From Mariniphaga sp040772505 (GTDB taxonomy: Bacteria > Bacteroidota > Bacteroidia > Bacteroidales > Prolixibacteraceae), in contig JAXGYA010000008.1 of assembly GCA_040772505.1 (NCBI GenBank), positions 62,001-126,000 of the forward strand: DNA of 64,000 bases. The letters are read 5' to 3'. The position numbers and the translations under genes were made by a program. This document shows, in pieces, positions 53,416 through 63,206 of the stretch (positions are counted from its first letter, which is position 1; each line of letters begins with the position of its first letter). A model generated the notes under the pieces. The model saw only the letters and a program-made list of their open reading frames with translations, had not been told where the DNA came from and did no database searches.

Positions 53416-54697
53416 ATTCACCAATTAGCCCTATTTCAGACTGTTTTACTTTTTTGGCATTACCCTCGTCCTTAAGGATATTGTTATCACCCGAATTTAC
53501 CGAGCTTACAAATTCGATATAACGCTGTGCAACCTTATCATCTGTAAGTCCTGAAACTGTATGGATGGCGTTGTTTGAAACAGCTTGAAGCTCATAACAC
53601 GAAAACCTTGAAATATTTTTTAAAAGCACCGATAACTCTTTTTCGTCTCCTGCTTTACAAAGAAATCCATTCTTCCCATGTTGAATGATTCCATCAACAC
53701 CTTCTCCCCTTGAACCAATTGTTATACACCCCATACTCATCGCTTCAAGATAAACAAGGCCAAAGGTTTCCGGGCTGCTGAGCATAATAAAACAGTCGGA
53801 TTCCTGCATCACTTTAAATACATCGTTGCGCGGAATACGGCCAGGCAGCGATACTTTGTCTGACAGGTTCAATTTTTTCACCAAACGCTCCAGCTTGTTT
53901 TTTTCTATCCCTTCCCCGATAAAAGTTATATGAAAATCTTTCCCCTTAAACGCATCATTTATAGCTTTTATAAGAACATCGGGATGTTTCCGCGGAATCA
54001 GCAGACCGACAAAAAGAAACTTCCTGATACCCTTTTCAAATGTTCGCTTCGGTGGGTTGACATTATTGACCGGAATACCGGAGTGACAAAGAAAAGATAA
54101 GTCCACTTTACCATACAGATGTTCAAATTCATTTTTTATTGCATTGGAACGAAACCCCCAGACGTCGATGGAAGCAACAATATTTTTTGATTTGTCACCG
54201 TACATTCTTTCAATAATCCGTACATCCGAATGGATAACCATGCATGTCCTGGAATTATATCGTTTTCCTAATTCAGAAACCTGCAACAATTGCGGGTTTG
54301 CCCAATGCCCAATGATAATATCCGGCCTGAAATTCATTGAATCGATTAGTCTTTTAATCCTGTTAAGTTGATTTTTTTGAGTAGTACGGGAAAAGAGCAA
54401 TAACGGGAACCTATTAAACATCGGCAGCCTGTAAACATCTACCTTTTCTATTACATAATTTCTTTCTCTTGTATGTCCTTTAGTGCTGAATATAAATTTG
54501 TAATATCTGGATATAATATTTTTAAATGTACTGATCAACAGATAGACAAACCGATTGTAGTACTTGATATTGTGGATAACCTTGACGTTGTACCCTTGCA
54601 ACACCCATTCCCTTGCAAAAAAATGGACAACAGGTGTAACTTCATCGGTAAAGTCATCGGCAGGATAAACAGATGTTAACAGCAAAATATTCTTCAT
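53399..54697 (-). CDS. GT4-family glycosyltransferase
   Basis: This 432-residue GT-B enzyme should add a sugar to the lipid-linked repeat unit. The acceptor domain begins ILLLTSVYPADDFTDEVTPVVHFFAREW. The donor domain has KFLFVGLLIPRKHPDVLIKAI, FIGEGIEKNKLERLV and the ExxxxxxxE retaining motif in PETFGLVYLEAMSMG. It carries a slightly longer C-terminus (about 30 residues) that overlaps the toroid gene. Donor sugar is unknown. Confidence 0.9.
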   Translation of the reverse strand: MKNILLLTSVYPADDFTDEVTPVVHFFAREWVLQGYNVKVIHNIKYYNRFVYLLISTFKNIISRYYKFIFSTKGHTRERNYVIEKVDVYRLPMFNRFPLLLFSRTTQKNQLNRIKRLIDSMNFRPDIIIGHWANPQLLQVSELGKRYNSRTCMVIHSDVRIIERMYGDKSKNIVASIDVWGFRSNAIKNEFEHLYGKVDLSFLCHSGIPVNNVNPPKRTFEKGIRKFLFVGLLIPRKHPDVLIKAINDAFKGKDFHITFIGEGIEKNKLERLVKKLNLSDKVSLPGRIPRNDVFKVMQESDCFIMLSSPETFGLVYLEAMSMGCITIGSRGEGVDGIIQHGKNGFLCKAGDEKELSVLLKNISRFSCYELQAVSNNAIHTVSGLTDDKVAQRYIEFVSSVNSGDNNILKDEGNAKKVKQSEIGLIGEYELHG

Positions 54698-54792
54698 GAC
54701 CTGGAAAATAGAATTGCAATAAATAAATAAGTTAATAAAAGCCCGGAGGAAGGTTTATATCACATCGGGATATTCTTAGGAATTTTGAGAAT

Positions 54793-56271
54793 TTACTTTT
54801 TGTAATGTTTTTCTAGGACTTTCACAAGACTTGCTTTCCTCACTATATTAACAGCTAATCTTCGCGTTTTCTTTTTGAAAGGAAGAGGGTTAATTGGTTC
54901 GTCTAAAACTTCTTTCCATAAGTGCTTCATAGCATCTACGTAAAGTAATGGACTATTCTTTTTTCTTTTTGATTTGTCAATACTTAACATCAGATCAAGT
55001 AATTCTCTTGAATTAAATGGAGTGAAAACTTCTTGAATTATATCCCATTCTAACTGGCTTTGAGCTTGCCAACTCCCCATACGATGCTCCCAGTAAAATA
55101 AATCGTACAAGTTGTAGTTAAAACTATTTCCTTTTATTAGTTCATTCCATTTTCTTATTTCTTCTCTTATGAAAATTAATTCTCCCCAACCACTCTCTAA
55201 TTGTAAAAAGTCGTTTTCAGTTAAATTGTTTTTTATCGTTCTCTCTGGGAAATAAAGGCATAGACCAATTTCTGAACAATTTCCTTTTACAGCTACTTTT
55301 TGTTGCGGATAAATTTTTGACATTCCAAAAGCAATTTTTCCCCAATCATTAATGTGAGCCATATCTGTATTGGATTCATATATTTTCGCAAATTCGGTGG
55401 AAATATTTTTTTGACAATCGAAAATATTAAATTTTAAGTTCAGTGATTTAGATAAAGACATAGGTATTTTTATATCCATATGTTTGTCATCCATATTCCT
55501 GTATCTTAATGTGTAAAAAGTAACATCGTCAATAATGTCCTTACAGCTACTTAGAATAACCCTGGTATCCCACCCGGCAGTCAAGGTAAAAGCTAAATCC
55601 ATATTGTTATTTGCAGCTGAAACTATCTTTTTTAATAGTGTAGAAAATTTTATAACGGATTCTGAATAATTTCCAGTTTTTAGGTTTTGAAATGGATAAT
55701 AGCGTTTTTGTTCAAACTCTGATGCTTTGATATAATGATTAGGAACCAGGTGGTAAACATTTTCATAAAAAGTAACACCGCTTGGCAACCAATGCTCTAT
55801 GTTTTTTGCAACATAATCCGAATTGAAATAATCTTCGTATGCTTTTGTTTTTTTGATTTGCAAAACTTTATTGATTAATAATGGCTGAGATGCTGCATAA
55901 ATATTATTATTATTATTTGTGTAATAAAATGTTCTTAAACCACAAGCATCATTAAAAAAAACAAAGTCATTCTCTGTTTTAATAATTAGCACGAATCTAC
56001 CAACCAAACTGTACAATTTAGTTGGGAAATCATTAATATCTTTTAGGCTTGAAAGACTATCAAGAATTTCTTTCGATGTTTTTTTTGTGTCGTGTGGACT
56101 AAAAAAGTAACCTATTAAATATAAATCATTAATTCCAAATGACTTTTCAAATTGACAATCCGGGTGTACATATATAAAATATTTGTCAACTTTTTCGACT
56201 TGCCACTTTTCTAGTTGCTTACACTTAACAGGTGTAAATAAAAATTGCCGTCTAAATTTTAAGTTATTCAT
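54793..56271 (-). CDS. Asparagine-synthetase-like protein with altered active sites
   Basis: This 492-residue protein (ATG 56269-56271; an upstream TTG is less likely) resembles class II asparagine synthetases of polysaccharide loci. The N-domain has the GATase fold core (GRFVLIIKTENDFVFFNDACGLRTFYY, about 91-117) but no N-terminal cysteine, so it cannot use glutamine in the standard way. The synthetase domain's PP-loop reads TAGWDTR (about 231-237) instead of SGGLDS. It may amidate a uronic acid (such as ManNAcA) with free ammonia, ligate another group, or be inactive. The gene is notably AT-rich (only 13 G/C in 55861-55920), suggesting recent acquisition. Confidence 0.75.
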   Translation of the reverse strand: MNNLKFRRQFLFTPVKCKQLEKWQVEKVDKYFIYVHPDCQFEKSFGINDLYLIGYFFSPHDTKKTSKEILDSLSSLKDINDFPTKLYSLVGRFVLIIKTENDFVFFNDACGLRTFYYTNNNNNIYAASQPLLINKVLQIKKTKAYEDYFNSDYVAKNIEHWLPSGVTFYENVYHLVPNHYIKASEFEQKRYYPFQNLKTGNYSESVIKFSTLLKKIVSAANNNMDLAFTLTAGWDTRVILSSCKDIIDDVTFYTLRYRNMDDKHMDIKIPMSLSKSLNLKFNIFDCQKNISTEFAKIYESNTDMAHINDWGKIAFGMSKIYPQQKVAVKGNCSEIGLCLYFPERTIKNNLTENDFLQLESGWGELIFIREEIRKWNELIKGNSFNYNLYDLFYWEHRMGSWQAQSQLEWDIIQEVFTPFNSRELLDLMLSIDKSKRKKNSPLLYVDAMKHLWKEVLDEPINPLPFKKKTRRLAVNIVRKASLVKVLEKHYKK

Positions 56272-56331
56272 ATTCAACGCGTTTTTATATTAGCGACAAC
56301 TTGTTTGTCTGTTCATATTTGCCACTGCTAT

Positions 56332-57186
56332 TTACAAGCTCCATTTTTTCTTCCACAAACTTGGAAAAATCAATCTCATATGTATGGTAACATAATGGAA
56401 CAAAGCAGGTACAAACCCAATGTATTTTCTTTGAAAAATGAATGTTGATCCGGGTCTTCCTCCGAGTGGACTTTTAAAACTTTTTACCCGTACAAGTAAA
56501 GAATATCGGGGATTACACCACCGAGGTAATTCCTTATTCCGTTCACATTCTCCAACAAAACCGGAACTGACAAATGATTGTATTCCTGACTTTTTAGCCT
56601 TTAGTCCGTAGTCGAAATCCCCTTGACCGTGATGAAATATTGGATCCAGAAAACCTACCCGTTTAAAAACAACCGAAGGGACAAGCACCACATTCCCGTT
56701 AAAATATTCACACTGCTGTATCTCCCCGTTCGGTGTTAACTCTATTTTTTTTGCCAGGCTGTTATACCCGCCATAAGTAACCATTCCGTTGGCAGACTGG
56801 CATACGCCGGCAATAATTACATTGTCAGCCCCTGCTGTCCGAAAATCTTTCAATAAAACTTCAATAGATTCATTTTTTAGGATGACATCGTCATTTAGCC
56901 ACAAATAAAAATCGTAATTAAATGTTTCAACGGCATTTTTCCATGCCAGATTCATACCCTTGTTCCAATACAATTTTCCATCTCCCTGAATTACGGTTAC
57001 CTGAGGGAAACATTTTTCAACCGCCTCGCCTGTCCCATCGGTCGATCCGTCATCAACCAAAAAAACTTCAGTTTTATATCCTTCAGGCATTGTAGCACCA
57101 AACAGGGATTGCAGGCAACTTAACGTTTTCTCCCGTCGGTTGTGGCAGGTTAAAAGAACAGCTATATTACAGATATTATTTCCCAT
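56332..57186 (-). CDS. GT2-family glycosyltransferase
   Basis: This 284-residue GT-A enzyme has the N-terminal nucleotide-binding region NIAVLLTCHNRREKTLSCLQSL and VFLVDDGSTDGT. Its metal-binding acidic motif is LWLNDDV (about 95-101), and the downstream HGQGDFDYGLKAKKSG carries the catalytic-base region. This arrangement resembles rhamnosyltransferase-like GT2 proteins. It follows the Wzy gene directly, with no spacer. The donor and linkage are unknown. Confidence 0.9.
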   Translation of the reverse strand: MGNNICNIAVLLTCHNRREKTLSCLQSLFGATMPEGYKTEVFLVDDGSTDGTGEAVEKCFPQVTVIQGDGKLYWNKGMNLAWKNAVETFNYDFYLWLNDDVILKNESIEVLLKDFRTAGADNVIIAGVCQSANGMVTYGGYNSLAKKIELTPNGEIQQCEYFNGNVVLVPSVVFKRVGFLDPIFHHGQGDFDYGLKAKKSGIQSFVSSGFVGECERNKELPRWCNPRYSLLVRVKSFKSPLGGRPGSTFIFQRKYIGFVPALFHYVTIHMRLIFPSLWKKKWSL

Positions 57187-58512
57187 TTAAAATTGAATCG
57201 ATTTAATTTGAGCATAATTTTCAGGTAAATCCTCTTTTAGATATTTCATATACTTGACATACCTGCTTTCAAAAATGCCCCGTGCCCATAGTTTCACTTC
57301 AACGTTGTTCATTTTACGAAAAGATTCAGACAAACAAGCTCCAATCATAAACCAAATCGTAAAATCGTTCATCCCAAAGCCGGAAGGATCCTCCACCCAG
57401 GCATACGCCCAGCGCGCTGCTACAAAAAGACCTAAAAGCTTGCTGTATATGTTGTTGGACCGGTAGATTGCCAACATAGAAGCTTTTAAAAAAACAAGAA
57501 AATAGAGCAACACCCCGATGATACCCATCCATGTAAATATATTAGGCACATTTGCCTCATTCTTGTATCGTTCGTTCTTTCCGGAAATTTCCTCAAAAAA
57601 ACCTGCAAAAGCAACCGTTTCGTTTCCCCGCGCCGGACTGCGCCCAAGTATCCAATAGTTGTATTTTTGAGCAGATTGTAAAACTTCCCTATATATGAAA
57701 GTCCGGGAGTCTTCCGTTATCTCTTGCGTTTTTACTACTCCTTCGGCTGTTGTTGTTTCTGCTACATAGTCTATTTTAAGATACTCATCAATCTTAAAAA
57801 CATTAAAAATCCCAAAAACCCCAAGAACAAATAGTAACCATGGAGCAACAATGAGAACCAGATGTGTATTTTTCACAATGTTGTCAAATGCAATAAAAAA
57901 ACGGGTATAATAGAGCAAAAGTAAAATTACCGGCACCCCGAATTTAAATATAAAACTCCTTGTTCCCGTGGCTATACCATCAAAAAAGACTATTAACGTA
58001 ATAAAAATCAATATTAACTTCCAATGTGTTTTTAACCCGGGCACAAACAGTAGTAAAAAAGAGACTGGAAATAGAAACATACCTCTGGACATAAATGCCC
58101 CCTGGTAAATAGCAAGTATCAGAGAGAAAGGCAGAACATATTTCACAAAAAACGACAAGATATATTGCAGTCTCTCTTTATTTGATGCTACATAAACAAC
58201 AACGATAATGAGCAGGTCGAAAATACGCTCAACCAGTGATTTGTAATCCCAATAGTTTTCAGCCATAAATATTCCCCGTATAAGGCTAAAGACAATCCAA
58301 GCCACAAACATATCCACAATAAGAAAATTCCGTTTGTTTTCAGCTTCAAAATAGAGAAAACGAGCTGCAACTAAAACAATTAAAACCATAGTTTGAATAA
58401 ACCACCATATGGAGGTACTGCCAAGAGGGAACAAGGTGAATCGCTGAAACGAATATATTGCGATTGGAAAAACTGCAAACGCTAATATTTTCGGAAAAAT
58501 ATATTTTAACAT
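57187..58512 (-). CDS. Wzy-type O-antigen/exopolysaccharide polymerase
   Basis: This 441-residue integral membrane protein has about 10-12 hydrophobic helices and a large extracytoplasmic loop (about 235-310) with the Wzy_C-like pattern ILGRSPARGNETVAFAGFFEE and NVPNIFTWMGIIGVLLYF. It should join lipid-linked repeat units in the periplasm. Sequence similarity in this family is low, so the call rests on topology and position between glycosyltransferase genes. It abuts the GT2 gene. Confidence 0.82.
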   Translation of the reverse strand: MLKYIFPKILAFAVFPIAIYSFQRFTLFPLGSTSIWWFIQTMVLIVLVAARFLYFEAENKRNFLIVDMFVAWIVFSLIRGIFMAENYWDYKSLVERIFDLLIIVVVYVASNKERLQYILSFFVKYVLPFSLILAIYQGAFMSRGMFLFPVSFLLLFVPGLKTHWKLILIFITLIVFFDGIATGTRSFIFKFGVPVILLLLYYTRFFIAFDNIVKNTHLVLIVAPWLLFVLGVFGIFNVFKIDEYLKIDYVAETTTAEGVVKTQEITEDSRTFIYREVLQSAQKYNYWILGRSPARGNETVAFAGFFEEISGKNERYKNEANVPNIFTWMGIIGVLLYFLVFLKASMLAIYRSNNIYSKLLGLFVAARWAYAWVEDPSGFGMNDFTIWFMIGACLSESFRKMNNVEVKLWARGIFESRYVKYMKYLKEDLPENYAQIKSIQF

Positions 58513-58525
58513 AAAGCCCTGTTTC

Positions 58526-59767
58526 TTAAATCATTTTCTGATAAATTTGGTAAAGATCAGAAGAGTTCCGGGCACTATCGTGACGTTTCGCTGCGGACAC
58601 CCTTGCATTTTCCGAGATTTTCAACGCCAATTCATCATCCACAAAGATTCTGCAAATGTTGGATGCCAACATCTCAACCTCTTCAAACCGGTGCAGCAAT
58701 CCGTTGTCACCATGTTCCATCATATCTGCAGTACCCCCTACATACGAAGCAAGACAAGGCACTCCCAATATTTGTGCCTCTCCCACCGAGTTCGGGCTGT
58801 TTTCGATAGCCGAAGGGCACACTGAGATATGAGAATTAAGAAATCGCCTACACATTGCCTCTTCAGACAAAAATCCTGTAAACTCAATATAGTCAGACAA
58901 TTTGTATCTTTTTATCAGGGAATTGATGTAACTCCCGTAACCATTCAGTCTGATTCCTCTTCCTGAAAAATAATTTCTTCCGCCAACATAAACTCTTGTT
59001 TCCGGATAATGTTTTAAAACAATTGGCAGAGCTTTAACCAATTGGTGAAAACCTTTAATCGGATATTGTGCCTGGCTTACAAAAATCGAATATCTCTCAC
59101 ATTGTTGTAACGACCACCGGTTTTTATAAAAAGATGGTCTTAATGTTTCATTACAGAAGTGGTAAGTAGCATTCGGGTTGATAGCCCACACGTGATCACG
59201 ATCCCAGGATGTCCTGCCAATTACATGCCCGATCTTCTCAATAAGCATTTTTTCATATTTACCTCTTTTCTGCATATTCTTGTGTTTTGTAAAAAAGGTA
59301 TCCCATCTTACCACATCCCTAAGGGTTGTATGTCTCACCAAGTCCCTCCATGGTATGTTCCCATCATAATACCGTTCATAAACACTTACCAATCCCTGAA
59401 TTGACAAAACAACTTTTTCCGGGCCACATGCATTAACAAACGAATACGAATGTAAATACTCCGACCCGTGAATATGTATAACATCAGGATTAAACGTCTC
59501 TTTAATTTGCTGCCAGTATGAGCTATCAGTATTACCGACCCGGTATTTCAACCGGGTTGGCATAAGATAATGGGTTATTCTATTTATCTCAAGTTCTTTT
59601 AATTCCTTAACTTTATGAAAAGATGCCACCGCCAGGTTTATATCATTACTTTGACTAAGCAACGCATTTGCAGCTGAATGAATCCATCCTACAGTTACAG
59701 GTGCGCTCAAATTGAGCTTCTCGTAAACTTCAGGAAAAGGCGAATTGGTTATCCAAAGAATTCTCAT
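58526..59767 (-). CDS. GT4-family glycosyltransferase
   Basis: This 413-residue GT-B enzyme has the acceptor domain start ILWITNSPFPEVYEKL. A donor domain carries YSIFVSQAQYPIKGFHQLVKALPIVL, TRVYVGGRNYF and IEFTGFLSEEAMCRRFL, with a retaining-type acidic motif in SAIENSPNSVGEAQILGVPCLAS. Only 13 bases separate it from the wzy gene and 7 from wzx. It adds one sugar of the repeat unit; the donor is unknown. Confidence 0.9.
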   Translation of the reverse strand: MRILWITNSPFPEVYEKLNLSAPVTVGWIHSAANALLSQSNDINLAVASFHKVKELKELEINRITHYLMPTRLKYRVGNTDSSYWQQIKETFNPDVIHIHGSEYLHSYSFVNACGPEKVVLSIQGLVSVYERYYDGNIPWRDLVRHTTLRDVVRWDTFFTKHKNMQKRGKYEKMLIEKIGHVIGRTSWDRDHVWAINPNATYHFCNETLRPSFYKNRWSLQQCERYSIFVSQAQYPIKGFHQLVKALPIVLKHYPETRVYVGGRNYFSGRGIRLNGYGSYINSLIKRYKLSDYIEFTGFLSEEAMCRRFLNSHISVCPSAIENSPNSVGEAQILGVPCLASYVGGTADMMEHGDNGLLHRFEEVEMLASNICRIFVDDELALKISENARVSAAKRHDSARNSSDLYQIYQKMI

Positions 59768-59774
59768 GTCTGTA

Positions 59775-61136
59775 CTATTTATTCCAAATTCCTTTGGCTG
59801 TTTTGTTCAATAACTTATAGGTTTGGGTGGGTTGTATAATTGCCCCTATAACATGCGTGCAAATAATCGCCATCACAATACCGGTACTGTTGTTAAACAA
59901 ATTGCCAAAAACAAAAATTAAAATTAAATAGACTAAAATACCCAGGAAGGTGAGCAAAACGGTCAGTTTTAATTTCCCAATTCCGTTAATAAAGCTTGAA
60001 TATGGGGCAATTGCAATTTGCATAACCGAATAAATGCTAAGTGAAACGGACAGGCTCATAGGTATTTCAATTTCATCACCAACCCATATTTTGTAAACCC
60101 AATTGCTAATCACAACCATTAAAATAATTCCAAATACAAAAAGCAGGGAAATAACGTTCAGCTGCCTCAGCGTTTTTTTCATCCAATCAAAGTCCGATTG
60201 TGAATACGCATCGGTAACGGCAGACCATATAGGACTCATAATAATTGAAAATACCATGACCGGAATCTGAAAGTATTTAAATGCGATGTTAAAAACAGCT
60301 ACCTCGGCAGGGCCATAAAACTGAGTAATAAAAACATTTGAAGTGGAAAAAACAATTATATAAGCAACTTGCAAAAAGAAAAATTTTGTGCCTAACTTCA
60401 ATAAGGTATTGCTGAGTTTAAAATCAACTGCTTTTACCGAAGGCTTTAATGATTTATAACGTGTATTAAACGATATTACCGATACCACAACAAACAGCAA
60501 AACCGGCACTGCACTTATAATCGTACCCAACAATACCAAATTGCCATTTAAAGTAATTTTTGTCAACAATAAAACAATCAGGAACGACAACAGATTCCCA
60601 CCCGTCGCCATCATTTTTGTTGCCGATGGTTTTTGGTCGGCCAGGTAAATTACAGAAATCAGTTGAACAATAAAACGAAGAACAAAAAATGTAAAGACGA
60701 TCGATGTTAATATATACAGCTCGTTCTCATCAATTGTTTTTGTATTAAGAATCGAATTCCAGTTTAAAAAGAAATTACTTATATGGAAAACGAGAAGAAC
60801 AACACTGAAAATGCAAATTAAAATGGCATAAGTTGTACTTACATATCTCTTCCCCAAAACCAAGTTATCGTTAGCCAGTGCTTCGGTCAATTTATTCCTA
60901 AGCCCGTTGCCCAATCCTATATCGAAAAAACTAAACCACCCTAAAATGGAAGTAAGCGTTATCCATATTCCGTATTTTTCCTGTGTTAGATAGTCCAGTA
61001 GTAATGGCACATAAAGCAATCCTATTAAAACACTGATTACCTGAATGAAAAACGAATATCCTATCTGTCTTTTTGCCCTCGCGCCCCTTGCTTTTCCTTT
61101 AAAAGAACCGATGAGATTTTTCAATTGTATATTCAT
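59775..61136 (-). CDS. Wzx-type lipid-linked oligosaccharide flippase
   Basis: This 453-residue polytopic protein (MATE/MOP superfamily) has about 12-14 membrane helices. It begins QIGYSFFIQVISVLIGLLYVPLLLDYL, followed by YGIWITLTSILGWFSFFDIGLGNGLRNKL, a well-known polysaccharide-transporter pattern. It moves the completed repeat unit across the inner membrane. ATG at 61134-61136 is the likely start; the upstream TTG codons at 61137-61142 are not needed. Confidence 0.92.
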   Translation of the reverse strand: MNIQLKNLIGSFKGKARGARAKRQIGYSFFIQVISVLIGLLYVPLLLDYLTQEKYGIWITLTSILGWFSFFDIGLGNGLRNKLTEALANDNLVLGKRYVSTTYAILICIFSVVLLVFHISNFFLNWNSILNTKTIDENELYILTSIVFTFFVLRFIVQLISVIYLADQKPSATKMMATGGNLLSFLIVLLLTKITLNGNLVLLGTIISAVPVLLFVVVSVISFNTRYKSLKPSVKAVDFKLSNTLLKLGTKFFFLQVAYIIVFSTSNVFITQFYGPAEVAVFNIAFKYFQIPVMVFSIIMSPIWSAVTDAYSQSDFDWMKKTLRQLNVISLLFVFGIILMVVISNWVYKIWVGDEIEIPMSLSVSLSIYSVMQIAIAPYSSFINGIGKLKLTVLLTFLGILVYLILIFVFGNLFNNSTGIVMAIICTHVIGAIIQPTQTYKLLNKTAKGIWNK

Positions 61137-61148
61137 CAACAAATAGGC

Positions 61149-62084
61149 TTAACCGCTGACACCAATTTTCCTGAGCGACTTGTAAATTATATAAACAAGC
61201 CACGTTGGCATGGCAAAGATCATTTTTACCCACCGGTCTGAATTCAACTTTTCTTTAAGATAGCTGCTAAATATGTTATCCTCCTTTATAAAACCATCAA
61301 CTTTATTCTTTGTGGCAATTGACTTAAGTTGGACAAGCGCCCAAAAAGCGTTCACTTCAGCTTTTCTTTTAATTAACGGATCTACTGTTTTGTTCTTAAG
61401 GATGGCATCATAAATATACGGCAATGTAAACCTGTACCGCAAAACATTGTTTTGTGTATCCTGCATACTGTGTTCCCGGAACTGGTACAATACTCTAGAA
61501 TCTCCATAAAACGCAAATTTATCCGCATTATCATAAATCCACACCCAGTCGTTACTGCCTGAGTATTTGGTATAAAAGCCTGTAAATTTCGAACGCCTTA
61601 TAGAGCTGTTCAGGTATGGGAAACCCAATTTGTATTTTACTGCATATTCTATTACTTTTTGCCCGTCCTCCATATAACCAAAAGGGAAAGTATGCCGGTG
61701 TGGAAGTTTACCAACATGAGTTTTTCGGACAAAATCTGTAAAAAACACATCAATATCCGGATGCTTATCCCATGCTTTAACAAACGTTTCGACATAATCG
61801 GGCGATAAAATATCATCATCCTGTAAAGTCATTACATACTCTGTTTCTGCAAGTTTGAAACAACGGTTAAAATTCGGGTTCATCCCAATGTTGGTTTCAT
61901 TCCTGTAGTAAGTTATCCCCTTCTTACCGCAGATATCCCTAAAATAATCGTGTGATGAACAATTGTCCACAACAATAATTTTGCATTTTACGGTTTGGTT
62001 AATTGCACTTTCGAGAGCTTCTAAAAAATATTCCCTCCTCTCATAAACGGGCATTGCTATGGTCAATAATTCTGTATAATTCAT
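61149..62084 (-). CDS. GT2-family glycosyltransferase
   Basis: This 311-residue GT-A enzyme begins LTIAMPVYERREYFLEALESAINQTV and has IIVVDNCSSHDYF. The metal-binding motif is TLQDDDIL (about 92-99). The C-terminal half has a NDWVWIYDNADKFAFYGDSRVLYQFREH region common to polysaccharide GT2 proteins. The ATG at 62082-62084 is preferred over the TTG at 62090. It lies 12 bases from wzx. Donor unknown. Confidence 0.9.
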   Translation of the reverse strand: MNYTELLTIAMPVYERREYFLEALESAINQTVKCKIIVVDNCSSHDYFRDICGKKGITYYRNETNIGMNPNFNRCFKLAETEYVMTLQDDDILSPDYVETFVKAWDKHPDIDVFFTDFVRKTHVGKLPHRHTFPFGYMEDGQKVIEYAVKYKLGFPYLNSSIRRSKFTGFYTKYSGSNDWVWIYDNADKFAFYGDSRVLYQFREHSMQDTQNNVLRYRFTLPYIYDAILKNKTVDPLIKRKAEVNAFWALVQLKSIATKNKVDGFIKEDNIFSSYLKEKLNSDRWVKMIFAMPTWLVYIIYKSLRKIGVSG

Positions 62085-62107
62085 TGTCAATTCTATGTTG
62101 CTTTAAT

Positions 62108-63205
62108 TTATTCCAGGTCTATTTGGCTGTGTGGTGCAGAAATAATCATTTTTGCTATTTCCTCCGAAACGATACGGATCGCATTGGAGTTCCAGTGCGT
62201 ATCATCTAAGTGGTACAACAATTCGTCGTTCGATTTCCGGTAATCGTTATACAGCTTTAATGGATTAATAGTTTTTACACTCTCTACCTGCAGCATTGAG
62301 TTCAATTTTAAAATATAGCCGGGTTGTACTTTATACGGTACAAACTCGAAATAAACGGTTTCTTTATTGGGCATTGGAATGAAAATAAATTCAATTCCCA
62401 GTGAATCACAGTACTCCTTATAAGATACAACATTGTCAGTTGTGCGTTTTAAATCAGTTGTAAAATCCTGCACCATATTAACATCGTGCCTGTAATTTTC
62501 TTCATTAAAAAAAAACATGTTACTTCCTTTAATACCTGCAATACCGTCCCCTTTTTGGTTAGACAACCTGGCCCTGACCCAATTTTTCGAGTAATGCCTT
62601 AAAGATTTATCTAAGAAAATGCTCAAGTATGAAAAAAGTAAATTGTCTTTTATCTTAGCTTTTATCGCCGATTTTAATCCGCTTGGCTTCCTGTAATATT
62701 TCATGGGCCTTGGCACATATCTTTCCGATTTTAAATAAACCACTATTTTGGGTTTCGCTATCGTATTTGATTTCAGGTAATAATCGAGTTCTGAAAATTC
62801 AGCCGGTGCAATGCTATATATTTTCATCTTTCCATCCAGTTCGGCATAAAGCATATTTGCAATAACCGAATCCTGTGTAACGGCACAACCGGCGGCAAAT
62901 GAATCCCCGATAATCAATATATCAGGATCTTTAATAAATGTATTGTTCCGGTTTCCCAGTTCATCGGTTATCCATATTTCCTCGTGTGCTACAGCATATT
63001 CTGTGTGATGGCACAACTGCCCTACAGATTTCATCCGGAGCACTGTATTGGGGTGAAAAGTTCGGTCTAAATGAAAAACCGTTTGAAAATCGAGAGCCTC
63101 CCACGGCCTGTATGTAAAAGCGTACGATGGCAACAAACCTTCAAGAATAACCCAGAACAGTATAGGAACAATAAAAACAGCTGTTGTTGTAAACAACCTC
63201 TTCAT
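62108..63205 (-). CDS. SGNH/AlgX-like acetyl-handling protein
   Basis: This 365-residue protein has an N-terminal membrane anchor (about 5-25) and a periplasmic SGNH-hydrolase-like domain. The nucleophile Ser102 is in IIGDSFAAG, and the Asp-x-x-His pair is in DDTHWNSNA (about 335). Such proteins (AlgJ/AlgX/PatB type) take acetyl groups from a membrane MBOAT protein and place them on exported polysaccharide. The MBOAT gene lies one base upstream, so the pair probably O-acetylates this exopolysaccharide. Confidence 0.85.
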   Translation of the reverse strand: MKRLFTTTAVFIVPILFWVILEGLLPSYAFTYRPWEALDFQTVFHLDRTFHPNTVLRMKSVGQLCHHTEYAVAHEEIWITDELGNRNNTFIKDPDILIIGDSFAAGCAVTQDSVIANMLYAELDGKMKIYSIAPAEFSELDYYLKSNTIAKPKIVVYLKSERYVPRPMKYYRKPSGLKSAIKAKIKDNLLFSYLSIFLDKSLRHYSKNWVRARLSNQKGDGIAGIKGSNMFFFNEENYRHDVNMVQDFTTDLKRTTDNVVSYKEYCDSLGIEFIFIPMPNKETVYFEFVPYKVQPGYILKLNSMLQVESVKTINPLKLYNDYRKSNDELLYHLDDTHWNSNAIRIVSEEIAKMIISAPHSQIDLE

Positions 63206-63206
63206 T

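Noticed and set aside
55901..55918. ATT/AAT trinucleotide run as a phase-variation switch
   Set aside because: Changes in a trinucleotide run keep the reading frame, so it would not switch the gene on or off.
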